Origin: an uncultured Paracoccaceae bacterium
GTDB lineage: Bacteria > Pseudomonadota > Alphaproteobacteria > Rhodobacterales > Rhodobacteraceae
Assembly: GCA_937138255.1 (NCBI GenBank)
Contig: CAKZOU010000036.1
Coordinates: forward strand, 1-58,703
Reading direction: 5' to 3'
DNA: 58,703 bases
Positions within the stretch are counted from its first letter, which is position 1. Every line of letters begins with the position of its first letter. Below, piece after piece: positions 24,041-34,375 of this stretch. The position numbers and the translations under genes are program-made. The notes below the pieces were generated by a model. That model was not told the DNA's origin, searched no databases, and worked only from the letters and a program-made list of their open reading frames with translations.

Positions 24041-25553
24041 GGGCGATCTCCATATCGTGGGCGCCACCAAGCATGAGCCCGATCTCGTCGATGGTAAGCC
24101 CCTTGGCAGGGCGCGGCGGGGTCAGCTTGCCTTCGTTCAGCGCGGCGAAGCGATCCGAAATCTCGCGCAGCTCGTCGAGGTCTTGGCTGATGCAGACCAC
24201 GGCCGTGCCGGAAACCGCCAGATCGAGGATCGCCTGCCGGATCGAAGCGGCGGCGGCGGCATCAACGCCCCATGTGGGCTGGTTGATGACCAGAACCCGC
24301 GGCTTTTGCATGATCTCGCGGCCGATGACGAATTTTTGCAGGTTGCCGCCCGAAAGCGAGCGCGCCGCATTGGCGGGGCCGGGGGTGCGCACGTCGAAGG
24401 CCTTGATGACCTCTTCGGCAAAGGCCTTGGCGGCGGGCCAGTCGAGAAGGCCGTTTTTCACAAGGTTCTTGCGGACGGCACCAGTCATCAGCGCGTTTTC
24501 GGTGAGGCTCATGTCGGGCGCTGCGGCATGGCCGTTGCGCTCTTCGGGGGCGGCGCAAAGGCCCGCGGCGCGGCGTTCGTTGGGTCCGAGGCGGCCGATC
24601 TCGCGGCCGTCGATCACCACCATGCCGGCGGCGGTCTTCATTTCGCCCGACAGGGCCGCAACCAATTCGTCCTGCCCGTTGCCCGCAACCCCGCCGATGC
24701 CGAGGACTTCGCCTTCGCGCACATCGACGGTGATGTTCTTCAGCGCGGTGCCAAACTGGTGCGGGGCGGGGGCCGAAAGGCCGCGGATCGACAAGACGAC
24801 CTCGCCCGCCTCATGCGGCGCCTTTTCCGGCACATGGAGCGAGGCGCCGACCATCATTTCCGCCATGTCGCGGGCCGAAGTCTGGCGCGGATCGCAATTG
24901 CCGACGACCTTGCCGTGCCGCAGGATCGTGGCGTGTTCGCAGAGCGTGCGGATTTCCTCGAGCTTGTGCGAGATATAGAGGATCGAGGTGCCTTCCTCGC
25001 GCAGAATATTCAACGTCTTGAACAGGATCTCGACCTCTTGCGGGGTCAGAACCGAGGTCGGTTCGTCCATTATCAGAAGCTTGGGATCCTGCAGAAGGCA
25101 GCGGATGATCTCGACCCGCTGACGCTCGCCTGCGGACAGATCGCCGACCACCATGTTGGGATCGAGTGGCAGGCCATACTGTTCGGAAACCTCGCGGATC
25201 CGGGCCGCGAGATCCGCCATCTGAGGTGGATTTTCCATGCCGAGGGCAATGTTTTCTGCGACATCGAGGGCATCAAACAGCGAGAAATGCTGAAACACCA
25301 TCGCCACGCCCGAGGCCCGCGCCGCACGCGGCTCGGACGGCTCATAGGCCACGCCGTTGAGGGTCATCTTGCCGGTATCGGGCTTCACGAGGCCATAGAT
25401 CGTTTTCACCAGCGTTGATTTGCCAGCGCCATTCTCGCCCAAAAGCGCATGAACCTCGCCCTTGCCGATCGTGAAGGACACGTCGCTGTTGGCGACGACC
25501 CCGGGGTAGGCTTTGGTCAGCCCCCTCAGTTCAAGCAGTGTGTCTGTCGCCAT
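24027..25553 (-). CDS. Nucleoside/purine ABC transporter ATP-binding protein (tandem domains)
   Basis: This 508-aa protein holds two ABC domains. The first (about 5-240) has Walker A LLGENGAGKST, signature LSAGERQRVEI and Walker B LLIMDEPTSVL. The second (about 255-500) has a degenerate Walker A, GVAGNGQDEL without the lysine, signature LSGGNLQKFVIGRE, and a Walker B in which Gln replaces the acidic residue (VLVINQPTWGVD). A weakened second site is normal for RbsA/YufO-like importers. The ATG at 25553 has GGGAG upstream and overlaps xdhC by 23 bases, so transporter and enzyme genes are physically coupled. Confidence 0.93.
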   Translation of the reverse strand: MATDTLLELRGLTKAYPGVVANSDVSFTIGKGEVHALLGENGAGKSTLVKTIYGLVKPDTGKMTLNGVAYEPSEPRAARASGVAMVFQHFSLFDALDVAENIALGMENPPQMADLAARIREVSEQYGLPLDPNMVVGDLSAGERQRVEIIRCLLQDPKLLIMDEPTSVLTPQEVEILFKTLNILREEGTSILYISHKLEEIRTLCEHATILRHGKVVGNCDPRQTSARDMAEMMVGASLHVPEKAPHEAGEVVLSIRGLSAPAPHQFGTALKNITVDVREGEVLGIGGVAGNGQDELVAALSGEMKTAAGMVVIDGREIGRLGPNERRAAGLCAAPEERNGHAAAPDMSLTENALMTGAVRKNLVKNGLLDWPAAKAFAEEVIKAFDVRTPGPANAARSLSGGNLQKFVIGREIMQKPRVLVINQPTWGVDAAAAASIRQAILDLAVSGTAVVCISQDLDELREISDRFAALNEGKLTPPRPAKGLTIDEIGLMLGGAHDMEIAHVDA

Positions 25554-26469
25554 CTGCAATCTCCCTGTTGTCGGCCCGGCTGAGCAGGCTCGTTGCAACC
25601 CCGAGCGCGATGGCGTGGGGGTGTTTTCCGAGTTTGGGATCGCCGATTGGGCAGGCGATCCGTGCGATCTCTTCCCGCGTATGGCCCAAACCCGCAAGGC
25701 GCGACTTGAACCTTGCCCATTTCGTCGCAGAACCGATGAGGCCGAGGCCCTTGAACCCGCGCGACAGAAGCGCGTGGCAGAGGGCTAGGTCGAGCTCGTG
25801 GCTGAAGGTCAGGACGAGGTGCTCCGCCTCCCGCGGAGCATGGGCTGCCAGAACCGAAGGCTCGGCGGCGGGAAGGGTGGTGATGCCCGAGGGGATCTCG
25901 GGCGGAAACCGATGCGGGCCGGTATCGACCCATGTGATCTCGAAATCCGGCAAGGGGCGCAGAACATCGGCCAAAGCCCGCCCCACATGGCCCGCGCCCC
26001 AGATCCACAAGGGGCGGCGCAGGGCGGGGGCGGCCTCGATGAGCCAGCCGTCGATTTCAGCCGGAAGCGCGCCGGGCTGCAGGGCCTTGGCCTTGCGGGC
26101 TACGGTTTCCGGCATGGCTTCCGAGGGGCCGAGCGAGCGGGCAAAGGGCAGGCTGGCGGGCAGGGTGCCCTCGTCAAACCGCTCCCACACCAGCGTCACC
26201 GACCCGCCGCAGCACTGGCCGAGCGCAGGGCCGAGGGCCACGGCGCGGTGGCGCAGGGTGGCCTTGGTGGCGAGCATTTCGCGGGCCTCGGCAATGGCCT
26301 GATATTCCAGCGTTCCGCCGCCGATGGTGCCCTCTGCCCCATCGGCCCAGATCAGCATCGACGTGCCCGCATCGCGCGGGGCCGAGCCCGCGCTGCGGCT
26401 GACCAGCAGCCGGACGACCGCGCCGTGGGTGCGGACGGTCTCGGTCAGGCGGGTCAGGTCAAAGCTCAT
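25531..26469 (-). CDS. xdhC: Xanthine dehydrogenase accessory protein XdhC
   Basis: This 312-aa protein has the XdhC N-terminal domain with GSAPRDAGTSMLIW, GTIGGGTLEYQAI and ALGQCCGGSV, and a Rossmann-like C-terminal domain starting at LWIWGAGHVGRALADVL. XdhC binds molybdenum cofactor, protects its sulfurated form and inserts it into XdhB. The ATG at 26469 overlaps the xdhB stop (ATGA). Its own end runs 23 bases into the transporter ATPase gene, continuing the operon. Confidence 0.95.
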   Translation of the reverse strand: MSFDLTRLTETVRTHGAVVRLLVSRSAGSAPRDAGTSMLIWADGAEGTIGGGTLEYQAIAEAREMLATKATLRHRAVALGPALGQCCGGSVTLVWERFDEGTLPASLPFARSLGPSEAMPETVARKAKALQPGALPAEIDGWLIEAAPALRRPLWIWGAGHVGRALADVLRPLPDFEITWVDTGPHRFPPEIPSGITTLPAAEPSVLAAHAPREAEHLVLTFSHELDLALCHALLSRGFKGLGLIGSATKWARFKSRLAGLGHTREEIARIACPIGDPKLGKHPHAIALGVATSLLSRADNREIADGDRHTA

Positions 26470-28766
26470 CCGCGCACCCGTTTGACAGCGGCCAAGACGC
26501 GCTCGGCGGTGGCGGGGCCGTGCAGATCGGGATAGCCCGCGCCGCAAGAGGCCACGGCATCCGACAGCGCCAGTAGGGCCGAAATGCCAAGGTTGAACGG
26601 CGGCTCGCCCACGGCCTTGGAGCGATAGATCGTCGCCTCGGGGTTCTCTCCGTCCCAGAGATCGACGTTGAAGATCTCGGGCCGGTCGGAACAGGCGGGG
26701 ATCTTGTAGGTCGAGGGCGCGTGGGTGCGCAGGCGCCCCTTGTCGTCCCAGACAAGCTCTTCGGTGGTGAGCCAGCCCGCGCCCTGCACATAGGCGCCTT
26801 CGACCTGCCCCTTGTCGATCGCGGGGTTCAGCGAGGCGCCGACGTCGTGCAGGATATCGGCCCGCAGGATGCGGTTCTCGCCGGTCAGCGTGTCGATCAC
26901 CACCTCGGTGATCGCCGCGCCATGGCCGAAGTAGAAGAACGGGCGGCCCTTGCCGGCGATGCGATCCCACGAGAGATCGGGGGTTTTGTAGAAACCTGTG
27001 GCCGAAAGGCTGATCCGGTTCTGATAGCAGGTCATGGCGGCTTGCGAGAAATCCATCTCGGTTGCGCCGACCGTCACCCTGTCATCCGCAAAGATCACCT
27101 TGTCGGGGGTTGTCTGGTGCAGGGTGGCGAGGCACTCGGCCATCCGCTCGCGGATCGTGTCGCAGGCGGCCTGCGTCGCCATGCCGTTGAGGTCGGACCC
27201 CGACGAGGCGGCGGTGGCCGAGGTATTGGGCACCTTGGCGGTATCGGTCGCGGTGATCTTGATCCGGCTCACGTCGACGCCAAATCGCGCGGCGGCCACT
27301 TGGGCGACCTTGAGGAACAGGCCCTGCCCCATCTCGGTGCCGCCGTGGTTGAGGTGGATCGAGCCGTCTTGATAGACATGCACCAGCGCGCCCGCCTGAT
27401 TGAGATGGGTCAGCGTGAAGGAAATCCCGAACTTGACCGGCGAGAAGCCGATGCCACGCTTGAGGATCGGGCTTTTGGCGTTCCACGCGGCGATCTCGGC
27501 CTTGCGGCGGGCGTAGTCGGAGGTGCCAAGCAGCTTCTCGGTCATCTCGTGCAGAAGGAAATCCCGCACTTCCATGCCATAGGGGGTGGAGTTGTCGCCC
27601 GCGCCGCCCGCCCGCACTTTGGCCATCGGCTGGTAATAGTTGACCTTGCGGACCTCGATGGGATCGAGGCCAAGCGCGTGGGCCACATGGTCCATCACCC
27701 GCTCGATGCCGAAAATCCCCTGCGGCCCGCCGAAACCGCGATAGGCGGTGGCGGATTGGGTGTTGGTCTTGAGCCTGTGCGAGGTGATCCGCGCGGCGGG
27801 CAGGAGATAGGCGTTGTCGGCATGAAGCATCGCCCGGTCGGCCACGGGGATCGTCAGATCGAGCGCCCAGCCGCCGCGGGTATATTGGGTGAAATCGACG
27901 CCGAGGACGCGGCCGCGATCATCATAGGCCACATCATAATCGATGCGGAAATCGTGCCGCTTGCCGGTGATCGTCATGTCGTCGTCGCGGTCATAGCGCA
28001 TCTTGGCGGGGCGGCCTGTCAGGGACGCCACCACGGCGCAGGCGCAAGCCAGCGCGTTGCCCTGGCTTTCCTTGCCGCCAAAGCCGCCGCCCATGCGGCG
28101 GGTCTCGACCCGCACGGCGTTCATCGGCTTGCCGATGGCCTCGGCGACCTTGTGCTGGATCTCGGTCGGGTGCTGGGTCGAGGAATGGACGATCACATCG
28201 CCATTGTCTTGCGGAAAGACGAGGGCGGCCTGGCTTTCGAGATAGAAATGCTCCTGCCCGCCCATCTCGAGCCGCCCCTGAAGGCGGTGCGGCGCGGCCT
28301 TGAGCGCGGCATCGACATCGCCCTTGGTCCAGACGCGGGGGCCTTCTTCAAAGCGGCTGTTGCCGGCGAGGGCCTGTTCAATCGTCAGGATCGGCGCTTC
28401 TTCGGCATAGGTGATCTTGGCCTTCCGTGCTGCGCGGCGGGCAGCGTGGTGGCTTGTGGCCGCCACAAGGAAGATCTGCTGGCCGACATGATGGACAGTG
28501 CCGTCCGACAGGATCGGCTCGTCATGGGCCGCTGGCGAGGCATCGTTGGCGAAGGGCATATCCTCGGCGGTCATGACCATGACAACGCCGGCGGCGGAGC
28601 GGACTGCGGAAAGGTCCATCGCTGTGATGCGCCCGCGCGCGACGGTCGAGAGGCCGAAGGCGAGGTGCAGCGTGTTCGCGGGCGTCGGGATATCGTCGAT
28701 ATAGCGGGCCACGCCCGAGACGTGCAGCGGGCCGGAATCGTGCGGAAGGGATTTGGCAACGCTCAT
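26466..28766 (-). CDS. xdhB: Xanthine dehydrogenase, molybdopterin-binding subunit
   Basis: The 766-aa protein matches the large subunit of bacterial two-subunit xanthine dehydrogenase: [19 protein letters not shown] at the N-terminus, [15 protein letters not shown] for cofactor contact, [10 protein letters not shown] and the catalytic glutamate in [11 protein letters not shown] (E721). It hydroxylates hypoxanthine and xanthine to urate at the molybdenum centre. Four-base ATGA overlaps link it to xdhA upstream and xdhC downstream. A long ORF on the opposite strand mirrors it and is not a gene. Confidence 0.97.
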   Translation of the reverse strand: MSVAKSLPHDSGPLHVSGVARYIDDIPTPANTLHLAFGLSTVARGRITAMDLSAVRSAAGVVMVMTAEDMPFANDASPAAHDEPILSDGTVHHVGQQIFLVAATSHHAARRAARKAKITYAEEAPILTIEQALAGNSRFEEGPRVWTKGDVDAALKAAPHRLQGRLEMGGQEHFYLESQAALVFPQDNGDVIVHSSTQHPTEIQHKVAEAIGKPMNAVRVETRRMGGGFGGKESQGNALACACAVVASLTGRPAKMRYDRDDDMTITGKRHDFRIDYDVAYDDRGRVLGVDFTQYTRGGWALDLTIPVADRAMLHADNAYLLPAARITSHRLKTNTQSATAYRGFGGPQGIFGIERVMDHVAHALGLDPIEVRKVNYYQPMAKVRAGGAGDNSTPYGMEVRDFLLHEMTEKLLGTSDYARRKAEIAAWNAKSPILKRGIGFSPVKFGISFTLTHLNQAGALVHVYQDGSIHLNHGGTEMGQGLFLKVAQVAAARFGVDVSRIKITATDTAKVPNTSATAASSGSDLNGMATQAACDTIRERMAECLATLHQTTPDKVIFADDRVTVGATEMDFSQAAMTCYQNRISLSATGFYKTPDLSWDRIAGKGRPFFYFGHGAAITEVVIDTLTGENRILRADILHDVGASLNPAIDKGQVEGAYVQGAGWLTTEELVWDDKGRLRTHAPSTYKIPACSDRPEIFNVDLWDGENPEATIYRSKAVGEPPFNLGISALLALSDAVASCGAGYPDLHGPATAERVLAAVKRVRG

Positions 28767-30127
28767 GCGTGAACCTCCAGCACATTGACCGCGCTGCCCG
28801 AAAGATCGGCGAAATAGCGGCGGAGCATATTCTGCGCGGCCTCGAGGCGATAGGCGGCGGAGCCACGCATATCTGTCATAGGTTGGAAATCTTTGGGGAA
28901 TCCTCCAATGACAGCCTCGACGGTTGCTTCAGACCATGGCTTGCCGACGAGTGCGGCCTCCACATGGGCGGCCCGCTTGGGGATGCCCGCCATGCCGCCA
29001 AATGCGATGCGGGCGGAGGCGACCTTGCCGCTCTCAATGGTCACGTTGAAGGCGCCGAGCACGGCGGAAATATCCTGATCGAAGCGTTTGGACAGCTTGT
29101 AGACGCGCAAGGCGGGGGCCGATTTCGGGATCGTCACGCCGCTCACAAACTCGCCCGGCTGGCGATCCTGCTTGCCATAGTCGAGGAAGAAATCCTCGAT
29201 CGGCAGATCACGCCGCGCCGCGCCCTTGCGCAGGTGCAGCGTTGCCCCAAGGGCGATGAGGGCGGGCGGATTATCCCCGATGGGCGAGCCGTTGGCGATA
29301 TTGCCGCCGATGGTCGCGGCATTGCGGACCTGTTCGGAGGCATAGCGGCGGACCATCTCGGCATAGGAGGGGTGATAGACCCCCAGAAGCTCGCGCAGCT
29401 GGGTCATGGTAACGCCCGCGCCGATGCGAATGCTGTCCGTGCCAATGGCAATCTCGCGCAGATCGGCGCAGCGGTTGAGGAAAGCGACCTTCTTGAGATC
29501 GCGCATCTGCTTGGTGACCCAGAGGCCCACGTCGGTCGCCCCGGCGATCAGGGTCGCGTCGGGGTTGGCCTCGACCCAAGCGGCCAGTTCGTCCTCGGTC
29601 TCGGGCGCGAAGGCCAGGGGCGCGGCAGGCACTTCGGCCGAATCGTCTCCGACCCAGCTCGGGCTTTCAGCCGCTTCGGCCGCCTCCGCCGCGCGGATGA
29701 TCGGCGCATAGCCGGTGCAGCGGCAGAGATTGCCCGCCAGCACCACGTCGTGATCGCTCCGGCCTTGCTGATGCCCCGCGATCATCGACGAGATGAAGCC
29801 GGGCGTGCAAAAGCCGCATTGCGAACCGTGATGGTCGATCATCGCCTGCTGAACCGGGTGCATCTCGCCCTTGGGGCCTTTGAATCCCTCGACGGTGCGG
29901 ACGGCTTTCCCGTGCAACTGGGGCAGGAACAGGATGCAGGCGTTGAGCGCCTTGACGCCCAGATCGTCGGTCACGACCACGGTGCAAGCGCCGCAATCGC
30001 CCTCGTTACAGCCCTCTTTGGTTCCTGTGAGCCCCCGATCCTCCCTGAGCCAGTCAAGGAGGGTGTGCGTCGGTTCGGCCGCAACCCGGACAGTCTCTCC
30101 GTTGAGAAGAAACGTGATCTCGGTCAT
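28763..30127 (-). CDS. xdhA: Xanthine dehydrogenase, FeS/FAD small subunit
   Basis: This 454-aa subunit has a plant-type 2Fe-2S cluster (C40, C45, C48, C64 in [11 protein letters not shown] and NACILF) and a second one (C104, C107, C135, C137 in CGFCTPGF and CRCTGY). The FAD domain follows, with [13 protein letters not shown] and [19 protein letters not shown]. It moves electrons from the molybdenum centre to NAD+. It is the first gene of a seven-gene minus-strand operon that ends with a purine-type ABC transporter. A palindrome sits about 155 bases upstream of its start. Confidence 0.97.
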   Translation of the reverse strand: MTEITFLLNGETVRVAAEPTHTLLDWLREDRGLTGTKEGCNEGDCGACTVVVTDDLGVKALNACILFLPQLHGKAVRTVEGFKGPKGEMHPVQQAMIDHHGSQCGFCTPGFISSMIAGHQQGRSDHDVVLAGNLCRCTGYAPIIRAAEAAEAAESPSWVGDDSAEVPAAPLAFAPETEDELAAWVEANPDATLIAGATDVGLWVTKQMRDLKKVAFLNRCADLREIAIGTDSIRIGAGVTMTQLRELLGVYHPSYAEMVRRYASEQVRNAATIGGNIANGSPIGDNPPALIALGATLHLRKGAARRDLPIEDFFLDYGKQDRQPGEFVSGVTIPKSAPALRVYKLSKRFDQDISAVLGAFNVTIESGKVASARIAFGGMAGIPKRAAHVEAALVGKPWSEATVEAVIGGFPKDFQPMTDMRGSAAYRLEAAQNMLRRYFADLSGSAVNVLEVHA

Positions 30128-30281
30128 GCCTGATCTCTGTCGCTTTCTGTTCCCCCGGTGGTGTGCCGGATCCGCTCAGCCCCGATGCGACGTAAAGGCT
30201 GTGCTCCCTGTTCCCTAGGAAAGCGGCGTTTTGTCGCGATGGCAAGAGTGGTGGTCATGCGAAAGGCGAAAAGACTTTCTG

Positions 30282-30303
30282 TTTTTTTCGGATAATCGAA
30301 AAA
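30282..30303. promoter_or_regulatory. Palindromic operator candidate between xdhA and dnaE
   Basis: TTTTTTCG (30282-30289), spacer GATAAT and CGAAAAAA (30296-30303) form a perfect inverted repeat with 8-base arms in the 285-base divergent region. TTGACA lies just beside it on the minus strand (30309-30304), so it may control the xdh operon promoter. The regulator is not encoded in the window. Confidence 0.5.
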
Positions 30304-30412
30304 ATTGTCAAAATTTCCCGACAAACCCTTGGCCGGGCGCAAAAAGCGCTTCAAGCCCCAACCCGCCAACTTGCCCCTTCCTCGCCCTCCGCCTCTGGTC
30401 TAGCCTGAGCCC

Positions 30413-33400
30413 ATGTCTGCCGCGCCAAGCTTTATCCATCTCAGGGTCCATACCGAATATTCGCTTCTCGAGGGGGCGATTCCGGTCAAGAAGCTGCCTG
30501 AGCTGGCGGCCAAGGCGGGAATGCCGGCGGTTGCGGTGACCGACACCAACAATATGTTCTGTGCGCTCGAGTTCTCCGAGGGCGCGGTCAAGGCGGGTGT
30601 GCAACCGATCGTCGGCTGTCAGGTTGATCTGCAGTTCCTCAAGACCGAGCCGGGCAAGCGGCCCGAAGAGCCGGCGGGCATCGTCCTCCTCGCGCAGAGC
30701 GAGGCGGGCTATATGAACCTGATGAAGCTCAACTCGGCGCTCTATGTCGACAAGGGCGGGCAGTTGCCGCAGGTGACGCTGGATGATCTGCGGGCGCATC
30801 ATGAGGGGCTCATCTGCCTCAGTGGCGGGCCCGAGGGGCCGGTCGGGCGGCTTTTGGCGCAGGGGCAGCGGCCCAAGGCCGAGGCGCTGGTGCGCGATCT
30901 GGCTGCGATTTTCCCCGAGCGGCTTTATATCGAATTGCAACGCCACCCCATCGAGGGCGGCCTGCCAGCGGCCGAGAAGGCCAGCGAGCGCGGGCATCTC
31001 GAGATCGCCTATGCAATGGACCTGCCGATCGTTGCCACGAACGACGCCTATTTCCCCAAGCCCGAGTTCTACGAGGCGCATGACGCGCTCATCTGCATCG
31101 CCGAGGGCGCCTATGTCGATCAGCAAGAACCGCGCCGCCGCCTGACGCCGCAGCACTATTTCAAATCGCCCGAGGAAATGGCGACGCTCTTTGCCGACCT
31201 GCCGGAAGCCTTGGAAAACACGGTCGAAATCGCCCGCCGCTGCGCCTTCAAGGCCTATAAGCGCAAGCCGATCCTGCCGCGTTTCGCCGATGACGAGGTG
31301 GCCGAATTGCGCCGTCAGGCCAAAGAGGGCCTCGCCGCGCGGCTTGCGCTGATCCCCCATGCGGTTTCGCTTGCGGACTACGAGGCGCGGCTCGAGTTCG
31401 AGTTGGGGATCATCGAGCAGATGGGTTTCCCCGGCTACTTCCTCATCGTGGCCGATTTCATCAAATGGGCCAAGGATCACGATATTCCCGTGGGGCCGGG
31501 GCGCGGCTCGGGCGCCGGTTCGCTCGTCGCCTATGCGCTGACCATCACCGACCTTGATCCCTTGCGCTATTCGCTCCTGTTCGAACGTTTCCTCAATCCC
31601 GAGCGCGTCTCGATGCCGGACTTCGACATCGACTTCTGCATGGACCGCCGTGAAGAGGTCATCCGCTACGTCCAAGAGAAATATGGGCGCGACAAGGTCG
31701 GCCAGATCATCACCTTCGGCGCGCTTCTGTCGAAGGCGGCGGTGCGCGATGTGGGCCGCGTGTTGCAGATGCCCTACGGGCAGGTGGATCGCCTGTCGAA
31801 GATGATCCCGGTCGAGGGCGTGAAGCCCGTCAGCATCGAGAAAGCCTTGGCCGACGAGCCGCGCCTGCGGGAAGAGGCCAAGAACGAAGAAGTCGTCGAC
31901 CGCCTTTTGACCTATGCCCAGCAGGTCGAGGGGCTTCTTCGCAACGCCTCGACCCACGCGGCAGGCGTGGTGATCGGCGACCGGCCGCTTGATGAGCTGG
32001 TGCCGCTCTATCAAGATCCGCGCTCGGATATGCCGGCAACCCAGTTCAATATGAAATGGGTCGAGCAGGCGGGCCTCGTGAAATTCGACTTCCTTGGCCT
32101 GAAGACCCTGACCGTGATCCAGAACGCGGTGGACCTCATCAAGAAATCCGGCCGCCACCTGCATATCGCCGCCGATGGCAGCCGGCTTTATGAGCCGGCG
32201 GAGGGAGCGGTTGACGAAATAGGCGCGATTCCCCTCGACGATGCAAAGAGCTACGAACTTTATTCCCGCGCCCAGACGGTTGCGGTGTTTCAGGTGGAAA
32301 GCTCGGGCATGATGGATGCGCTCAAGCGCATGAAACCCACCTGCATCGAGGATATCGTCGCGCTCGTGGCGCTCTATCGCCCCGGCCCGATGGAAAACAT
32401 CCCGACCTATTGCGAGGTCAAGAACGGACAAAAAGACCTCGAGTCGATCCACCCGACCATCGACCACATCCTCGCCGAGACGCAGGGCATCATCGTTTAT
32501 CAGGAACAGGTGATGCAGATCGCGCAGGTCATGGCGGGCTATAGCCTTGGCGGCGCCGACCTTCTGCGCCGCGCCATGGGCAAGAAGATCGCCGAAGAGA
32601 TGGCGAAGGAGCGGCCCAAGTTCATCGAGGGCGCGAAGGCCACGCACAACGTGGATGTCAAGAAGGCGGGCGAGGTGTTCGACCTTCTGGAGAAGTTCGC
32701 CAACTACGGCTTCAACAAATCCCACGCTGCCGCCTATGCGGTGGTCAGCTATCAGACGGCATGGCTCAAGGCCAATCATCCGGTCGAGTTCATGGCCGGC
32801 GTGATGAACTGCGATATTCACCTGACCGACAAGCTCGGCACCTATTTTCAGGAGGTGAAGAAGGGCCTCGGGATCGACTATGTGCCGCCCTGCGTGAACC
32901 GCTCGCAACCAACCTTCGATGTGGCGGGCGGCAAGCTCGTCTATGCGCTCGGTGCGCTCAAGAACGTGGGCGTCGAGGCGATGAAGCTGATCGTCGAGGG
33001 GCGAGGGGCGAAGCCCTTCGCGACCCTCTTCGATGTGGCGCGGCGGGTTGATCTGAAACGGGTCGGCAAGCGGCCCTTGGAGATGCTGGCGCGGGCCGGG
33101 GCCTTTGACGGGCTCGATCCCAACAGGCGTCGGGTGTTTGAAAGCCTTGACCCGCTGGTGAGCTATTCGGCGGCTATCCACGAGCAGAAATCTTCTAGTC
33201 AGGTCTCGCTCTTTGGCGAGGCGGGCGACGATCTGCCCGAGCCGCGCCTGCCCCGTTGCGATGACTGGCTGCCCGCCGAGCGGCTGGCGGAAGAGTTCAA
33301 GGCGATCGGCTTCTATCTCTCGGGCCATCCCTTGGATGACTACCTTCCCGCGCTCCGGCGCAAGCAGGTTCTGACGCTCGACGAGGTTGCCGCCAAGGCC

Positions 33401-33916
33401 GAGCGGGGGCCGTTCATCGGCCGCATGGCGGGGGTCGTTGCCGGCCGGCAGGAGCGGAAATCGGCGCGGGGCAATCGCTTTGCCTTTGCCCAGCTTTCCG
33501 ATCCCACCGGCCAATACGAGGTGACGCTTTTCTCCGACACGCTCGAGGCCGCCCGCGAGCATCTGGAGACCGGCTCGCGTATCATCGTCACGGTCGAGGC
33601 GACGATGGAGGCGGATCAGCTCAAACTTCTCGGTCGCTCGGTCGCGCCGGTGGATATCGCCATTGCCGATGCGGGGTCGAATGGCCTGCGGATCTTCCTT
33701 GGCGAGGCGGGGGCGGTCAGTGCGGTCCGTTCCGTCCTTGAAAACGCCCGCGAGCAAAAGATCAAAGGCGCGCGCGGGCCGGTGATCTTTACCATCCAGA
33801 CCCAGAGCGATCTGGGCGAGATCGACGTCTCGCTCGACGAGGTCTATCCCGTGACGCCGCAGATCAAGGGCGCGCTGCGCTCGCTTCAGGGCGTGGTCGA
33901 GGTGGAAGAGGTTTAG
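30413..33916 (+). CDS. dnaE: DNA polymerase III subunit alpha
   Basis: This 1167-aa protein is a full-length replicative DnaE. The N-terminal PHP domain has FIHLRVHTEYSLLEGA; the palm holds the catalytic aspartates in PDFDIDFC (residues 402-409, D403 and D405). The helix-hairpin-helix/finger region has NASTHAAGVVIGDRP and YGFNKSHAAAYAVVSYQTAW, and an OB-fold lies near 1000-1080. Length and motifs match DnaE1 rather than the mutagenic DnaE2/ImuC. The start is ATG, with TCTAGCCT ending about 7 bases upstream and no clear Shine-Dalgarno, so the transcript may be leaderless. A 1277-aa ORF on the opposite strand is a shadow. Confidence 0.97.
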   Translation: MSAAPSFIHLRVHTEYSLLEGAIPVKKLPELAAKAGMPAVAVTDTNNMFCALEFSEGAVKAGVQPIVGCQVDLQFLKTEPGKRPEEPAGIVLLAQSEAGYMNLMKLNSALYVDKGGQLPQVTLDDLRAHHEGLICLSGGPEGPVGRLLAQGQRPKAEALVRDLAAIFPERLYIELQRHPIEGGLPAAEKASERGHLEIAYAMDLPIVATNDAYFPKPEFYEAHDALICIAEGAYVDQQEPRRRLTPQHYFKSPEEMATLFADLPEALENTVEIARRCAFKAYKRKPILPRFADDEVAELRRQAKEGLAARLALIPHAVSLADYEARLEFELGIIEQMGFPGYFLIVADFIKWAKDHDIPVGPGRGSGAGSLVAYALTITDLDPLRYSLLFERFLNPERVSMPDFDIDFCMDRREEVIRYVQEKYGRDKVGQIITFGALLSKAAVRDVGRVLQMPYGQVDRLSKMIPVEGVKPVSIEKALADEPRLREEAKNEEVVDRLLTYAQQVEGLLRNASTHAAGVVIGDRPLDELVPLYQDPRSDMPATQFNMKWVEQAGLVKFDFLGLKTLTVIQNAVDLIKKSGRHLHIAADGSRLYEPAEGAVDEIGAIPLDDAKSYELYSRAQTVAVFQVESSGMMDALKRMKPTCIEDIVALVALYRPGPMENIPTYCEVKNGQKDLESIHPTIDHILAETQGIIVYQEQVMQIAQVMAGYSLGGADLLRRAMGKKIAEEMAKERPKFIEGAKATHNVDVKKAGEVFDLLEKFANYGFNKSHAAAYAVVSYQTAWLKANHPVEFMAGVMNCDIHLTDKLGTYFQEVKKGLGIDYVPPCVNRSQPTFDVAGGKLVYALGALKNVGVEAMKLIVEGRGAKPFATLFDVARRVDLKRVGKRPLEMLARAGAFDGLDPNRRRVFESLDPLVSYSAAIHEQKSSSQVSLFGEAGDDLPEPRLPRCDDWLPAERLAEEFKAIGFYLSGHPLDDYLPALRRKQVLTLDEVAAKAERGPFIGRMAGVVAGRQERKSARGNRFAFAQLSDPTGQYEVTLFSDTLEAAREHLETGSRIIVTVEATMEADQLKLLGRSVAPVDIAIADAGSNGLRIFLGEAGAVSAVRSVLENAREQKIKGARGPVIFTIQTQSDLGEIDVSLDEVYPVTPQIKGALRSLQGVVEVEEV

Positions 33917-33996
33917 CCTTCTCCGGCCCGGAACAAGGCAGCGGGCGCTTTGGCAGTGGCGCGAGATGCGGGCTGTTCGGCGGGGTGGCGCGATAA

Positions 33997-34042
33997 AGCG
34001 CCCGGGGATCAGAGGTGCGCGCCCACCCGGCGGCCGGGCGCT
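33997..34042. terminator. Hairpin between dnaE and slyX
   Basis: AGCGCCCGG (33997-34005) pairs perfectly with CCGGGCGCT (34034-34042) around a 28-base loop. It lies between two convergent genes; no T-tract follows on either strand. Confidence 0.35.
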
Positions 34043-34052
34043 GCCCTCTGGC

Positions 34053-34262
34053 CTACCAGTGCGGCGGTTTTTGGTCGGCGAGCGGGATAGTGCCGCCGGC
34101 ATCGACCTCGCGGCTGGCCTCGCGCTCAAGCAGGAGACCAACCCGCCGCTTCAGAAAGTCGATGTCGCGCTCTTGCCGCGCGACGATCTCGGAGAGATCT
34201 TCGACGATCCGCGACAGGTGCGCGACGGTTTCTTCCAGCTGGTCGGTGTTTGGCTCGTTCAT
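34053..34262 (-). CDS. slyX: SlyX family protein
   Basis: This 69-aa protein is a short coiled coil ([20 protein letters not shown], then [18 protein letters not shown]) ending in the SlyX-typical [10 protein letters not shown]. The biochemical function of SlyX is unknown. It is convergent with dnaE and divergent from hisS, from which it is separated by 113 bases. Confidence 0.88.
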   Translation of the reverse strand: MNEPNTDQLEETVAHLSRIVEDLSEIVARQERDIDFLKRRVGLLLEREASREVDAGGTIPLADQKPPHW

Positions 34263-34375
34263 GGCCCCCGCCTAGCACGATTTCCCGCGCCCGCAAACGC
34301 CTGCGCGCACAAGCGCATTGCCCCCCATCCGCCGCCGCGTTAAACGCGGGGCCAACGACCCGACCCGAGAGAGCC

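Noticed and set aside
28769-30133. 454-aa plus-strand frame exactly covering xdhA
   Set aside because: xdhA carries all FeS and FAD motifs on the minus strand; the opposite frame has none.
30308-34141. 1277-aa open frame on the minus strand opposite dnaE
   Set aside because: The translation is His/Arg/Leu-rich low-complexity typical of antisense frames in GC-rich DNA, with no motifs, while dnaE on the plus strand is unmistakable.
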